A stretch of 64,000 bases of DNA from Flavobacterium hiemivividum (lineage in GTDB: Bacteria; Bacteroidota; Bacteroidia; Flavobacteriales; Flavobacteriaceae), in NCBI RefSeq assembly GCF_004349145.1, contig NZ_SMFO01000002.1, positions 310,001 to 374,000 on the forward strand, written 5' to 3'. Below are positions 44,304-53,566 of the stretch, in pieces. Both the position numbers and the translations under genes were made by a program. Below the pieces are notes generated by a model that searched no databases, had not been told where the DNA came from, and saw only the letters and a program-made list of their open reading frames with translations. How positions within the stretch are numbered: position 1 is the first letter of the stretch; the number at the start of each line of letters is the position of its first letter.

Positions 44304-44505
44304 ATTAGCTCTTTTTATAATCGTTTTGATTACCCTGCAATCTTGTGTTGCAGTTAAGGAATATGATAAATTATACATTAACGATCCTGACATGAAGTTA
44401 GCGGCAAAACCTTCTGAGAAATACGAAACCACTTTTCAGGTATATCGTGAGGCTGCAGCAGGTGCCAATGGCGGAAAAACTGGTGGTGGATGTGGTTGTA
44501 ATTAA
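44296..44505 (+). CDS. DUF4266 lipoprotein
   Basis: The 69-residue protein has a lipoprotein signal with lipobox LQSCVAV, then the DUF4266 core (KEYDKLYINDPDMKLAAKPSEKYE, where the family has a conserved 'DPDM' segment), and a glycine-rich tail ending GGGCGCN with two cysteines. Function is unknown. The start overlaps the ApbE gene by 8 bases and DUF3570 follows after 9 bases, the usual neighbourhood for this family. The C-terminal Gly/Cys tail might bind a metal or be a modification site; that is speculation. Confidence 0.85.
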   Translation: MNRLALFIIVLITLQSCVAVKEYDKLYINDPDMKLAAKPSEKYETTFQVYREAAAGANGGKTGGGCGCN

Positions 44506-44514
44506 TATAGCAAG

Positions 44515-45960
44515 ATGAAAAAAATAATATTTACGATGGCTTTGTTAATAAACATGGCTGTTGTTGCCCAAGTTAAAGATTCAACGACCACTTTTAAAAA
44601 GAGAGTTTTAGAAAATACCGAAGTGGATTTATTACTAAGTTACTATAATCAGGATGGGACGCATTCTGCCGTTAGCGGTGGAATAGGTTCAGAAAAACTA
44701 TCTGATTTAGCTTCAAATATTGTTGTGGCCGTTCCGCTAAATGAGGATGATGTCTTAACTTTTGATGTCGGGATTTCGGCTTATACTTCTGCCTCTTCAA
44801 GCAATATTAATCCGTTTAATGCAACGGGGGCTTCTGGAGCTGGATATGATGATGATAGAACGGCAATTGGAAAAAATGCCGCTGCAACTAATACGTATGG
44901 CACTCCATGGCAAGCTTCATCGGGAGCTTCAAAGAGCGATCAATTGGCTTCTGTTAGTGTAAATTACAGTCATAATTCCGATAATAGAAATAACATTTGG
45001 AGTGCTGATGTTTCTTTTTCGAATGAGTATGATTATACTTCCATTGGTTTTGGAGGAGGGTTTACCAAGTTGTTTAATGAGAAAAACACCGAGATAAGCA
45101 TAAAAGTCAATGCTTATTTAGACCAGTGGAGACCGATATATCCAACAGAGCTTCATGAATATGCGCAGTACGGTGCAAATTTTCAAAATCAAGGATATTT
45201 GGTAGGGGTTAGTATTTTAGATCAAAACGGTGCTACATCAAATGGGTATTTGCCATCGGCATTTAAACCTTACGATAAGTCAAACAGAAATTCGTACTCG
45301 GCTTCCTTTTCATTCTCTCAAATACTGACAAAGAAGATTCAAATGTCTGTTTTTATGGATGTTTTGCAACAAGAAGGCTTATTGGGAACTCCTTATCAGA
45401 GAGTCTATTTTGCTGATAAAGCAAATTATTACATAGGTCAATCGCAATATATTCCAGTATATACCACTTCAGAAAATAGAGGAGTATATCAATTAGCCGA
45501 TGACAAAGAGCGACTACCGAGTACCCATTTTAAAATTCCGATAGGAGCACGACTCAATTTTTATATCAATGAATTTGTCGTTGCCAGAACCTATTATAGA
45601 TATTATCAAGACAATTGGGGTATTCAAGCGCATACAGTATCAATTGAGTTACCTATTAAAATTAGCTCCAGTTTCACTGCTTATCCCATGTTCCGTTATT
45701 ATACGCAAACGGCTTCAGATTATTTTGCTCCCTATGAAAAACATCTTTCAACAGAGAAATATTATACTTCGGATTATGACTTATCAAAATTCGACAGCAG
45801 TCAATATGGTTTAGGTTTCACTTATACTGATATTTTTACTCGAGCTAAAATCTTTGTTTTAGGATTAAAATCAATAGATTTACGATTGAATCATTACACT
45901 CGAAGTGATGGCCTTTCGGCAAATATTGGTTCTTTAGGTTTTAAATTTTTATTGGAATAA
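44515..45960 (+). CDS. DUF3570 outer-membrane beta-barrel protein
   Basis: The 481-residue protein has a signal peptide ending AVVAQ and many alternating strands with a C-terminal phenylalanine-containing strand (ANIGSLGFKFLLE), fitting an outer-membrane barrel. DUF3570 proteins occur next to DUF4266 and ApbE genes. The stretch around residues 131-140 includes SSGAS (135-139), which resembles ApbE acceptor motifs (SGAT) although the preceding Asp is absent. Function is unknown; a role in extracytoplasmic metal or redox chemistry is inferred from neighbours. It is followed by the response regulator after 11 bases. Confidence 0.87.
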   Translation: MKKIIFTMALLINMAVVAQVKDSTTTFKKRVLENTEVDLLLSYYNQDGTHSAVSGGIGSEKLSDLASNIVVAVPLNEDDVLTFDVGISAYTSASSSNINPFNATGASGAGYDDDRTAIGKNAAATNTYGTPWQASSGASKSDQLASVSVNYSHNSDNRNNIWSADVSFSNEYDYTSIGFGGGFTKLFNEKNTEISIKVNAYLDQWRPIYPTELHEYAQYGANFQNQGYLVGVSILDQNGATSNGYLPSAFKPYDKSNRNSYSASFSFSQILTKKIQMSVFMDVLQQEGLLGTPYQRVYFADKANYYIGQSQYIPVYTTSENRGVYQLADDKERLPSTHFKIPIGARLNFYINEFVVARTYYRYYQDNWGIQAHTVSIELPIKISSSFTAYPMFRYYTQTASDYFAPYEKHLSTEKYYTSDYDLSKFDSSQYGLGFTYTDIFTRAKIFVLGLKSIDLRLNHYTRSDGLSANIGSLGFKFLLE

Positions 45961-45971
45961 AAAACAAGAAT

Positions 45972-46634
45972 ATGCATATTTTAATAGTGGAAGATGAAGC
46001 GGGTATTGTACAATTTCTCCAACAAGGTTTAGAGGAGGAAGGCTACCAAATAACGAGTGCTTCTGATGGACTCCAAGGATTTGAATTGATACAGAAACAC
46101 CAATTTGATTTAATTTTGTTGGATTGGATGTTACCTAAAATGAGTGGATTGGATTTGTGTAAGGCTATTCGAAAAAAAGACACTAGCACACCGATACTAT
46201 TTTTGACGGCTAAGGACACGGTTCAAGAAACAATTGAAGGGATAAAGGCGGGAGCTAATGATTATATTAAGAAACCATTTAGTTTTGAAGAATTAGTGGA
46301 ACGCATCAAAATTCATTTCCGAAATCAAAATGAACAAGATATTCTAACTCTTGGCACTATACAGATTGATATTGCAAAACATGTCGTTTTATCCCATGAA
46401 AGGGAAGTACAGCTAACCAATAGAGAGTTTAATCTGTTGTGTTACCTTGTCAAAAACAAAGGGAAAGTATGTACCCGAAATCAAATTATAGAAGATGTCT
46501 GGGATATTCATTTTGATTATGATACTGGTGTCATTGATGTTTTTATCAATGCTATCCGTAAAAAGTTAAATTTAAAAATCGAAGAAGATTACATAAAAAC
46601 AGTTCGCGGTGTAGGTTACATTGCAAATGACTAA
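45972..46634 (+). CDS. OmpR-family response regulator
   Basis: The 220-residue protein has a receiver domain with phospho-acceptor Asp51 (DLILLDWMLPKMSG), conserved Thr/Lys residues (FLTAKD, YIKKPFSF), and an OmpR winged-helix output domain (QLTNREFNLLCYLVKNKGKVCTRNQI, YIKTVRGVGYI). It is cotranscribed with its kinase (6-base gap) and follows DUF3570. Likely targets are the two tandem CTTAA sites at 42728-42744 and 48027-48055. CopR/CusR-like metal regulators have this architecture. Confidence 0.95.
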   Translation: MHILIVEDEAGIVQFLQQGLEEEGYQITSASDGLQGFELIQKHQFDLILLDWMLPKMSGLDLCKAIRKKDTSTPILFLTAKDTVQETIEGIKAGANDYIKKPFSFEELVERIKIHFRNQNEQDILTLGTIQIDIAKHVVLSHEREVQLTNREFNLLCYLVKNKGKVCTRNQIIEDVWDIHFDYDTGVIDVFINAIRKKLNLKIEEDYIKTVRGVGYIAND

Positions 46635-46640
46635 GTACTA

Positions 46641-48035
46641 ATGCAAAAATTTTCATTTAAAAATAGAATTGCCTTCAACTATATTATCACCACAGCTTTA
46701 TTGATTTTTGTGGTGTTTTTTACTATTTATTCCATTGTAAAGTTCAGCGTTTACAATCATCTCAATAATGATATTGGCAAAGAGGTAAAGAATCACATGA
46801 ACGAAATTGAAATAAGAGATAACACTATTTTTATTATTCATGTCGAAGAATGGAAAGAAAGAGAGCACAACACTGTTGATGTCAACCCTGTTTTTATTCA
46901 ATTCTTAGATAATAATGGTTCTTTAATTGAAAAATCACCCAACCTAAAAAAACAAAACTTAATACTTCATAAGAATATCGACGACAATGAGCTATTTGAC
47001 ACCAAATTATTAAGCAATAAAATTCGGCAAATACAGATTCCAATATACAACCAAACAAAAAAAATAGGTTATTTATTGATTGCAATGTCTTTGGAAGATG
47101 CTTCAATGGTCCTTCAAAACTTATCTGAAGTGCTAATGATTGCTTTTCCTCTAATTCTAATTGTACTTTTTCTGATTGCACGGTTTATTGCCGGGAGAAG
47201 TATAAAACCAATTAGTTCTATTATAGAAACTTCTAATAATATTACCAAAGATAATTTGACTTCTAGAATTCCATTGCCTCAAAACCGTGATGAGCTCTAC
47301 GTTTTATCTAAAACAATAAATAACTTATTAGACAGAATCGAAAATACCATTGAAAGAGAAAAAGAATTCACCTCTGACGCTTCGCATGAATTAAGGACTC
47401 CCTTGACCGTAATAAAAGGAACGCTGGAGGTTTTAATAAGAAAGCCAAGAAACGTTGAAGAGTACGAAGAAAAAATTAATTATTGTATTTCCGAAGTGAA
47501 CCGCTTAAACAATCTGGTAGATCAATTGCTGCTGCTTGCGAGATTTGAAAATCAAAAACAAAGCTTAAAGAAGGAAAAAATTTGTTTAAATGCAGTTATT
47601 CTAGATTCAATTTCAAGATATTCGAATACAATTCAAACTAAAAATATTCAGGTTACAGCAGAATTTAAAAAGGACTATTATATTGAAACGGATATTTATT
47701 TATTCTCAATAATAATAAATAACTTAATTTCTAACGCATTAAAATATTCGGATATAAATACTAAATTAGCTATTACTATAACAGAAAATGATAATATAAT
47801 CGAATGCAGTATAATCGATTCAGGTATTGGGATAGCTTCTAAGGATGTTGAAAAAGTTTTTAATCAATTTTTCAGATCTAATTCAACAGAGCATCCTGAA
47901 ATTAAAGGAACGGGATTGGGACTATCAATCGTGAAAAAGTTATGTCTATTACTAAGTATTGACATTCGAATTTCAAGTCAGGAAAATATTGGAACGGCAG
48001 TAATGTTAAGCTTCTATAAAGAAGACCTTAAGTAG
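46641..48035 (+). CDS. Sensor histidine kinase (CusS-like)
   Basis: The 464-residue kinase has two membrane spans (about residues 15-35 and 170-190) enclosing a periplasmic sensor of roughly 130 residues, then a HAMP linker, a HisKA domain with phospho-His249 in SDASHELRTPL, and an ATPase domain (NNLISNALKYSD, DSGIGIASKDVEKVFNQFFR, GTGLGLSIVKK). The sensor domain lacks an obvious metal-binding cluster, so the signal is open, but the neighbouring metal RND operon suggests a cation. The end of the gene overlaps the direct repeats of the next promoter. Confidence 0.94.
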   Translation: MQKFSFKNRIAFNYIITTALLIFVVFFTIYSIVKFSVYNHLNNDIGKEVKNHMNEIEIRDNTIFIIHVEEWKEREHNTVDVNPVFIQFLDNNGSLIEKSPNLKKQNLILHKNIDDNELFDTKLLSNKIRQIQIPIYNQTKKIGYLLIAMSLEDASMVLQNLSEVLMIAFPLILIVLFLIARFIAGRSIKPISSIIETSNNITKDNLTSRIPLPQNRDELYVLSKTINNLLDRIENTIEREKEFTSDASHELRTPLTVIKGTLEVLIRKPRNVEEYEEKINYCISEVNRLNNLVDQLLLLARFENQKQSLKKEKICLNAVILDSISRYSNTIQTKNIQVTAEFKKDYYIETDIYLFSIIINNLISNALKYSDINTKLAITITENDNIIECSIIDSGIGIASKDVEKVFNQFFRSNSTEHPEIKGTGLGLSIVKKLCLLLSIDIRISSQENIGTAVMLSFYKEDLK

Positions 48036-48055
48036 TTCTTAAGACAATCCTTACC
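48027..48055 (+). promoter_or_regulatory. Phased direct repeats upstream of the metal RND operon
   Basis: CTTAAG (48027-48032), CTTAAG (48038-48043) and CTTACC (48050-48055) are spaced 11 and 12 bp apart, just upstream of a TATTTTTG box. The first overlaps the kinase stop codon. This arrangement fits a tandem OmpR-type activator site. Confidence 0.6.
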
Positions 48056-48064
48056 GATTTACTG

Positions 48065-48072
48065 TATTTTTG
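48065..48072 (+). promoter_or_regulatory. -7 box of the metal RND operon
   Basis: TATTTTTG matches TAnnTTTG, 21 bases upstream of the RND start codon and 9 bases after the last repeat. Confidence 0.6.
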
Positions 48073-48093
48073 AAAAATAAAATAAAGTAAAAA

Positions 48094-51000
48094 ATGCTTG
48101 AAAAAATTATTGCTTTTAGTCTTAAAAACAAACTTATTGTTTTACTGTTTACCTTAGGAATATTTGGATTCGGAATCTATTCTGTTTTCCAAATTTCTAT
48201 AGGAGCTGTCCCAGATGTTACCAACAATCAGGTACAGGTTATTACTACTTCGCGAAATCTTTCTACTCAAGATATCGAACAATACATTACGTATCCAGTA
48301 GAAATTGAAATGGCAAATTTGCCTGGTGTTATAGAAATTCGATCTATTTCAAAATTTGGCTTATCTGTGGTCACCATTGTTTTTGACGATGATTTGGGAA
48401 CTTATTTACCGCGCCAATTAATTGCTGAAAAAATTAAAGCGGCATCAGAGAAAATCCCAGCAGGTTTTGGAACTCCAGAAATGGGACCCATTACTACCGG
48501 TCTTGGCGAAATTTACCAATACACTCTCGAGGTAAAACCTGAATTTAAAAATCAATATTCTGTAACTGATTTAAGAACCATTCAAGACTGGGTTGTAAAA
48601 CGCCAATTATCGGGAATAAAAGGGGTAGTTGAAATAAATACTTGGGGCGGTTATTTAAAGCAGTATGAAATTGCATTAACCCCTTCTAAGTTAAAAGCCA
48701 TGAACATCAGTACTACAGATGTTTTTACGGCGCTTGAAAACAATAATAGTATTGCCGGTGGTGCTTATATCGAAAAAGTAAATCAGAGTTATTTTATTCG
48801 AGCCGAAGGAAAAGTGAAATCGCTAGCCGATATTGAAAATATAGTAGTTAAGAATATAAACGGAATGCCAGTTTATGTAAAAAATGTAGCTGATGTCCGT
48901 TTTGGTCATGCAAATCGTTTTGGTGCTATTACCGGTAACGGTGAAGGGGAGAAGGTACTTGGACAGGTGATGATGCTGAAGGGTGCCAATTCTAAACAGG
49001 TAATCAATGACGTAAAAGCAAGAATTGCCGAAATCCAAAAATCATTGCCAGACGGAGTTTATGTAAATGGGTTCCTAGAGCGCAGTGAGTTAGTTGCTAA
49101 AACTACTTTTACAGTTGCTGAGAACCTTATTTTAGGTTGTCTAATCGTAATTTTTGTCGTGGTTTTATTGTTAGGAAACTGGCGTTCTGGATTGGTAGTG
49201 GCTTCTGTGATTCCGCTATGTTTATTATTTGCGATATCATTTATGAATATTTTTGGAATAGATGCAAACTTGATGAGTTTAGGCGCTATCGATTTTGGAA
49301 TTATTATTGATGGAGCGGTAATTATCGTTGAGTTTATAGCTTTTCAGATAGCCAGTAAAGCAGCCCAATTAGGACCAATGTCTAAGGAAGACCGTCAACT
49401 AGAAATTGATCAGATTACTTATAAAAGTGCTTCAAAAATGATGAATTCGGCTATTTTTGGACAATTGATCATCTTAATTGTTTTTATTCCAATTCTTTCT
49501 CTTTCAGGAATCGAAGGTAAAATGTTCAAACCTATGGCAATGACGTTTAGTTTTGCCTTAGTGGGAGCGATGATCTTGTGCTTTACCTATGTTCCGGTTG
49601 TTTCTTCGCTATTTTTGAAACCAAAAGAAGAGAATACAAACTCGTTTTCCAGTAAATTAATACGGAAATTTAATTCGTGGTATTTTCCTGTCATAACATG
49701 GGCTTTAGGGAATACTAAAAAAGTATTATACGGCGCATTGGGATTATTAGTTATGGCAGTAGTTTTATTTAGCACTATGGGAGGGGAATTTATACCAACA
49801 TTAGACGAAGGAGATTTTGTGATTCAGCCCGTATTAAAGACAGGAACTTCCTTGACAAAGACGATTGCTACCACGACTAAAATAGAACAAATTATTCTAA
49901 AAAACTTTCCAGAAGTAGAGCAAGTAGTGAGCAGAATAGGTGCTGCCGAAGTTCCTACTGACCCTATGAGTATGGAGGAAAGTGATGTAATAGTTAAGCT
50001 AAAGCCAAAATCAGAATGGGTATCAGCAGAAAGTAAAGATGAACTGGCAGATAAAATTAAAGCAGCGATTGAAAAACAAATTCCAAATATGGAAATTGAA
50101 TTTACCCAACCGATCGAAATGCGTTTTAACGAATTAATCTCGGGGACTCGATCTGATGTGGCCGTAAAAGTATTTGGTGAAGATTTAAATGTATTAGCTC
50201 AAAAAGCACATGAAATCAAAAAAGCCATTGAAAAGGTAGAAGGAGCATCAGATGTTATTATCGAAAAAACGGAAGGTTTACCTCAAATGACCGTGTGTTA
50301 CGACCGTTCTAAAATTGCTCGTTATGGTTTAAATATTTCGGAACTAAATGATATGATTGCGCTCGGATTTGCCGGAAAAACTGTGGGTAATGTATTTGAA
50401 GGTGAGAAACGATTTGATATGGTGATTCGTTTGGATCAAACCAATAGACATGATATTAATGACTTGAAAAATTTATATGTTTCAGCTCCTAATGGGGAAC
50501 AGATTCCACTTCAGGAATTAGCCAACATTGAATACACAGAAGGTCCTGCCAAAATATCAAGAGATAACACGAATAGAAGAATAGTAGTAGGAATTAATGT
50601 TCGAAACAGGGATTTACAAAGTGTGGTTACTGACATCCAGCACATTGTGAATACAAAAATCAAACTACCTGCAGGCTATTACGTTCAGTATGGAGGACAA
50701 TTCGAAAACCTTCAAAGTGCCAAAGCCAGATTGTTGGTTGCCGTACCTATTGCATTAATCTTGATTTTTATCTTATTGTATTTTGCTTTCGGTTCGATCA
50801 AAGAAGCCTTAATGGTGTATTCAGCAATACCGCTTTCGGCAGTAGGCGGAGTGTTATTTTTATGGATGAGAGGATTGCCTTTTAGTATATCAGCGGGTGT
50901 TGGTTTTATTGCGCTCTTTGGTATTGCAGTTTTAAACGGAATTGTATTAATTGAACATTTTAAAGAATTAAAACATCAAGGAATGAAAAACATTGATGAA

Positions 51001-52428
51001 CTCATACTGAAAGGAACGACCGATCGATTGCGTCCTGTTTTGCTAACGGCCGCCGCTGCAGCCTTAGGTTTTTTACCAATGGCAATATCTTCTTCTGCAG
51101 GAGCAGAAGTGCAAAGACCTTTGGCAACAGTCGTAATTGGAGGTTTATTTACAGCGACAATTTTGACCATGGTAGTGCTACCTATTTTATTCAAGGTATT
51201 TGATGGAAAAGAGTTTAAAAAGGCAAAATTTAAAAAACACAATACTAACACCTATCTAATTCTATTGTTGCTGAGTACTTCGTTTGCCTTTGCACAAAAT
51301 TCAAATCCCGAATTAGATAGTTTAATAGTAAAAGGTATTACAAATAATAAAGGCATAAAAGCCATTCAATTGCAGGTAGACAAGTACCAGGCTAGTATAA
51401 AAACTGCCTACACCTTTGAAAAAACCACTATTTATTACAATTATGATCAAAATAATCTGGCTTCTAATAATGAACCTTTGAAGATCTTTGGAGCACAACA
51501 AAGGTTTTCTTTCCCAACGGTTTATGGAGCTCAGAAAAAAGTTTATGAAACGGAATATAAAAAGAAAAAAGCCAGCTTTGAAATTCAAAAAAACAAACTT
51601 TCGTTAGAAATTTCTAAAGTGTATTATCATATTGCGTATATACAAAACCGTGAAAAGTTATATTTCTATTTGGATAGTTTGTATCAAAATTTTTCAAAAG
51701 CAAGTGATAGACGTTTTGAATTAGGTGAAACCAATTATTTAGAAAAAATAACCGCACAAGCCAAATTTAGACAAATAAAAACAAACTTGTCTCAAATTGA
51801 AAATGATAAAAAAGCACAGTATGACTTGTTGTATTCCTTGATTCAAACGGATGAAAAAATAGCTGTAAAAAACAATTCGATTACTCCCTTATTTAATACA
51901 ACTGAAGAATTAAGTACTGGAATTCATAATGCCTATTTAGAGAGTGTTACGGCTAGTTATAAAAATCAAATCAAACTTGAAAAACAACATTGGCTGCCAG
52001 ATTTGCATTTAGAATATTTTAGAGGTTCGAATACAGGATTGTCACAATCATTAAATGGTTTTCAAATTGGAATTGGGGTTCCCATTTTATTCTCGGGAAA
52101 TATTTCAAAATCAAAAGTGGCTGAGTTAGAATTACAAAGTTGGGAGCAAGAAAAGCAAAACGAAGAACAAAAGAGAGAGCAGTTTATTCAACAAAAAAAG
52201 AACGAATTAGCCAAGTACCAGGAAGCAATAAATTATTACAAACAATATGGAAAAAAGTTATCGGATGAAATTATTAAGGTGGCGAATTTAAGTTATAAAC
52301 ACGGAGAAATTGATTTCTTCCAATATATTCAAAGTTTAGAGAACGCAACAGCTATTCAAGTTGAATACCTAGACAACGTACTTCAATTCAATGCAACCCA
52401 ACTCGATTCACAATACCTTAATTTCTAA
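48094..52428 (+). CDS. czcA: CzcA-type heavy-metal RND pump fused to a TolC-like channel
   Basis: This 1444-residue protein joins two parts. Residues 1 to about 1045 are a heavy-metal efflux RND pump; TM4 carries AIDFGIIIDGAVIIVE, the CzcA-class (Zn/Co/Ni/Cd) signature rather than the Cu/Ag class. Residues from about 1075 on are an outer-membrane factor with the helical repeats of TolC (LSLEISKVYYHIAYIQNREKL region). Between them, YLILLLLSTSFAFAQNS looks like a retained signal peptide with an AFA-Q cleavage site. The fusion occurs in Bacteroidota. The adaptor gene follows after 10 bases. Metal specificity is inferred from the TM4 motif. Confidence 0.95.
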   Translation: MLEKIIAFSLKNKLIVLLFTLGIFGFGIYSVFQISIGAVPDVTNNQVQVITTSRNLSTQDIEQYITYPVEIEMANLPGVIEIRSISKFGLSVVTIVFDDDLGTYLPRQLIAEKIKAASEKIPAGFGTPEMGPITTGLGEIYQYTLEVKPEFKNQYSVTDLRTIQDWVVKRQLSGIKGVVEINTWGGYLKQYEIALTPSKLKAMNISTTDVFTALENNNSIAGGAYIEKVNQSYFIRAEGKVKSLADIENIVVKNINGMPVYVKNVADVRFGHANRFGAITGNGEGEKVLGQVMMLKGANSKQVINDVKARIAEIQKSLPDGVYVNGFLERSELVAKTTFTVAENLILGCLIVIFVVVLLLGNWRSGLVVASVIPLCLLFAISFMNIFGIDANLMSLGAIDFGIIIDGAVIIVEFIAFQIASKAAQLGPMSKEDRQLEIDQITYKSASKMMNSAIFGQLIILIVFIPILSLSGIEGKMFKPMAMTFSFALVGAMILCFTYVPVVSSLFLKPKEENTNSFSSKLIRKFNSWYFPVITWALGNTKKVLYGALGLLVMAVVLFSTMGGEFIPTLDEGDFVIQPVLKTGTSLTKTIATTTKIEQIILKNFPEVEQVVSRIGAAEVPTDPMSMEESDVIVKLKPKSEWVSAESKDELADKIKAAIEKQIPNMEIEFTQPIEMRFNELISGTRSDVAVKVFGEDLNVLAQKAHEIKKAIEKVEGASDVIIEKTEGLPQMTVCYDRSKIARYGLNISELNDMIALGFAGKTVGNVFEGEKRFDMVIRLDQTNRHDINDLKNLYVSAPNGEQIPLQELANIEYTEGPAKISRDNTNRRIVVGINVRNRDLQSVVTDIQHIVNTKIKLPAGYYVQYGGQFENLQSAKARLLVAVPIALILIFILLYFAFGSIKEALMVYSAIPLSAVGGVLFLWMRGLPFSISAGVGFIALFGIAVLNGIVLIEHFKELKHQGMKNIDELILKGTTDRLRPVLLTAAAAALGFLPMAISSSAGAEVQRPLATVVIGGLFTATILTMVVLPILFKVFDGKEFKKAKFKKHNTNTYLILLLLSTSFAFAQNSNPELDSLIVKGITNNKGIKAIQLQVDKYQASIKTAYTFEKTTIYYNYDQNNLASNNEPLKIFGAQQRFSFPTVYGAQKKVYETEYKKKKASFEIQKNKLSLEISKVYYHIAYIQNREKLYFYLDSLYQNFSKASDRRFELGETNYLEKITAQAKFRQIKTNLSQIENDKKAQYDLLYSLIQTDEKIAVKNNSITPLFNTTEELSTGIHNAYLESVTASYKNQIKLEKQHWLPDLHLEYFRGSNTGLSQSLNGFQIGIGVPILFSGNISKSKVAELELQSWEQEKQNEEQKREQFIQQKKNELAKYQEAINYYKQYGKKLSDEIIKVANLSYKHGEIDFFQYIQSLENATAIQVEYLDNVLQFNATQLDSQYLNF

Positions 52429-52438
52429 TACATAAAAA

Positions 52439-53557
52439 ATGAAAAAAACACTATATATACTCGCCTTGTCAATCGTTCTATTTTCGTGCAAAGAAACCAA
52501 AACAGAAGAAGCAGTTGCTACCGATGCTACTTTAGTCATGGTGACACTGCCGCAATTTAAATCTTCGTCAATGGAAATAGGAAGTCCTATTGAACAAGAT
52601 TTTGAAGTAACTGTAAAAACAGCTGGAAAGATAGATGTTCCACCACAAAACAGAGCCAAAGTAACTACGTTTGTTGGAGGAAACATCAAAGCAACTAGGT
52701 TACTAGTAGGTGATAAAGTGAGAAAAGGACAAGTATTATTGACTTTAGAAAACACAGAATTTCTTGATATTCAAAAAGAATATTTGGAAGTAGCGGAACA
52801 GATTAAATATTTAAAATCAGAATACGAGCGTCAAAAAACATTGTTTGATGAAAAAATTACTTCTCAAAAAAACTATCTAAAAGCGGAAAGTGAGTATCGA
52901 AGAGCAAAAGCAATGTATCAAAGTTTAAAAGCAAAATTGCAGCTGTTAGGCATTAATCCCGCATACGTCGAAAACGGTAAATTGACATCGGTAATTACTA
53001 TTTATGCTCCTATTTCGGGAGACATCGTGGTAATGAATGCCAATGTTGGTATGTATGTAGCGCCTTCAGATGTGATGCTAGAAATTATTGAAACGGATCA
53101 TTTACATTTAGAATTAAATGTATTCGAAAAGGACATATTAAAAGTAAAAGTGGATCAGGACATCAATTTTACAGTGCCAGAAGCTACAAATGAAGTGTTC
53201 CACGCTAAAGTACATTTGGTAGGAAAATCTATTGAAGGAAATGACAGAACAATTAACATTCACGGGCATTTAGATGACAATATGAAGCAAAAATTGATCA
53301 CCGGAATGTTTGTGGAAGCGGCAATTGTGGTAGATTCTAAAAAAGGACTGGCCATTCCAACAGAAGCTTTGATTACTGAGAACGACAAAAATTACGTACT
53401 TTTATTAAAGGAAGAAAAAAACGACAATTATTCTTTTAAGAAGATTGCGGTCAAAATAGGAGAGAAATCAGAGAAATATGTTGAAATTATTCCTGATAAT
53501 CAAATTAATTCTTCTTCTAGAATTTTAACAAAAGGCGTTTTTGACGTGGTTAATTGA
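52439..53557 (+). CDS. czcB: Heavy-metal efflux adaptor (CzcB/CusB-like lipoprotein)
   Basis: The 372-residue membrane-fusion protein has a lipoprotein signal (SIVLFSCKET), a split barrel-sandwich domain (PPQNRAKVTTFVGGNIKATR with VGDKVRKGQVLLTLEN), an alpha hairpin, then IYAPISGDIVVMNANVGMYV and the beta-barrel and membrane-proximal parts with GMFVEAAIVVD. It lies directly between the RND-TolC fusion and the ferritin-like/VIT1 gene, so it forms the periplasmic bridge of that pump. Confidence 0.93.
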   Translation: MKKTLYILALSIVLFSCKETKTEEAVATDATLVMVTLPQFKSSSMEIGSPIEQDFEVTVKTAGKIDVPPQNRAKVTTFVGGNIKATRLLVGDKVRKGQVLLTLENTEFLDIQKEYLEVAEQIKYLKSEYERQKTLFDEKITSQKNYLKAESEYRRAKAMYQSLKAKLQLLGINPAYVENGKLTSVITIYAPISGDIVVMNANVGMYVAPSDVMLEIIETDHLHLELNVFEKDILKVKVDQDINFTVPEATNEVFHAKVHLVGKSIEGNDRTINIHGHLDDNMKQKLITGMFVEAAIVVDSKKGLAIPTEALITENDKNYVLLLKEEKNDNYSFKKIAVKIGEKSEKYVEIIPDNQINSSSRILTKGVFDVVN

Positions 53558-53566
53558 TTATAAAGT

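Noticed and set aside
48094..52428. Frameshift or sequencing error joining czcA and tolC
   Set aside because: The reading frame is continuous with no stop at the junction, and such fusions are typical of Bacteroidota, so it is a genuine fusion.
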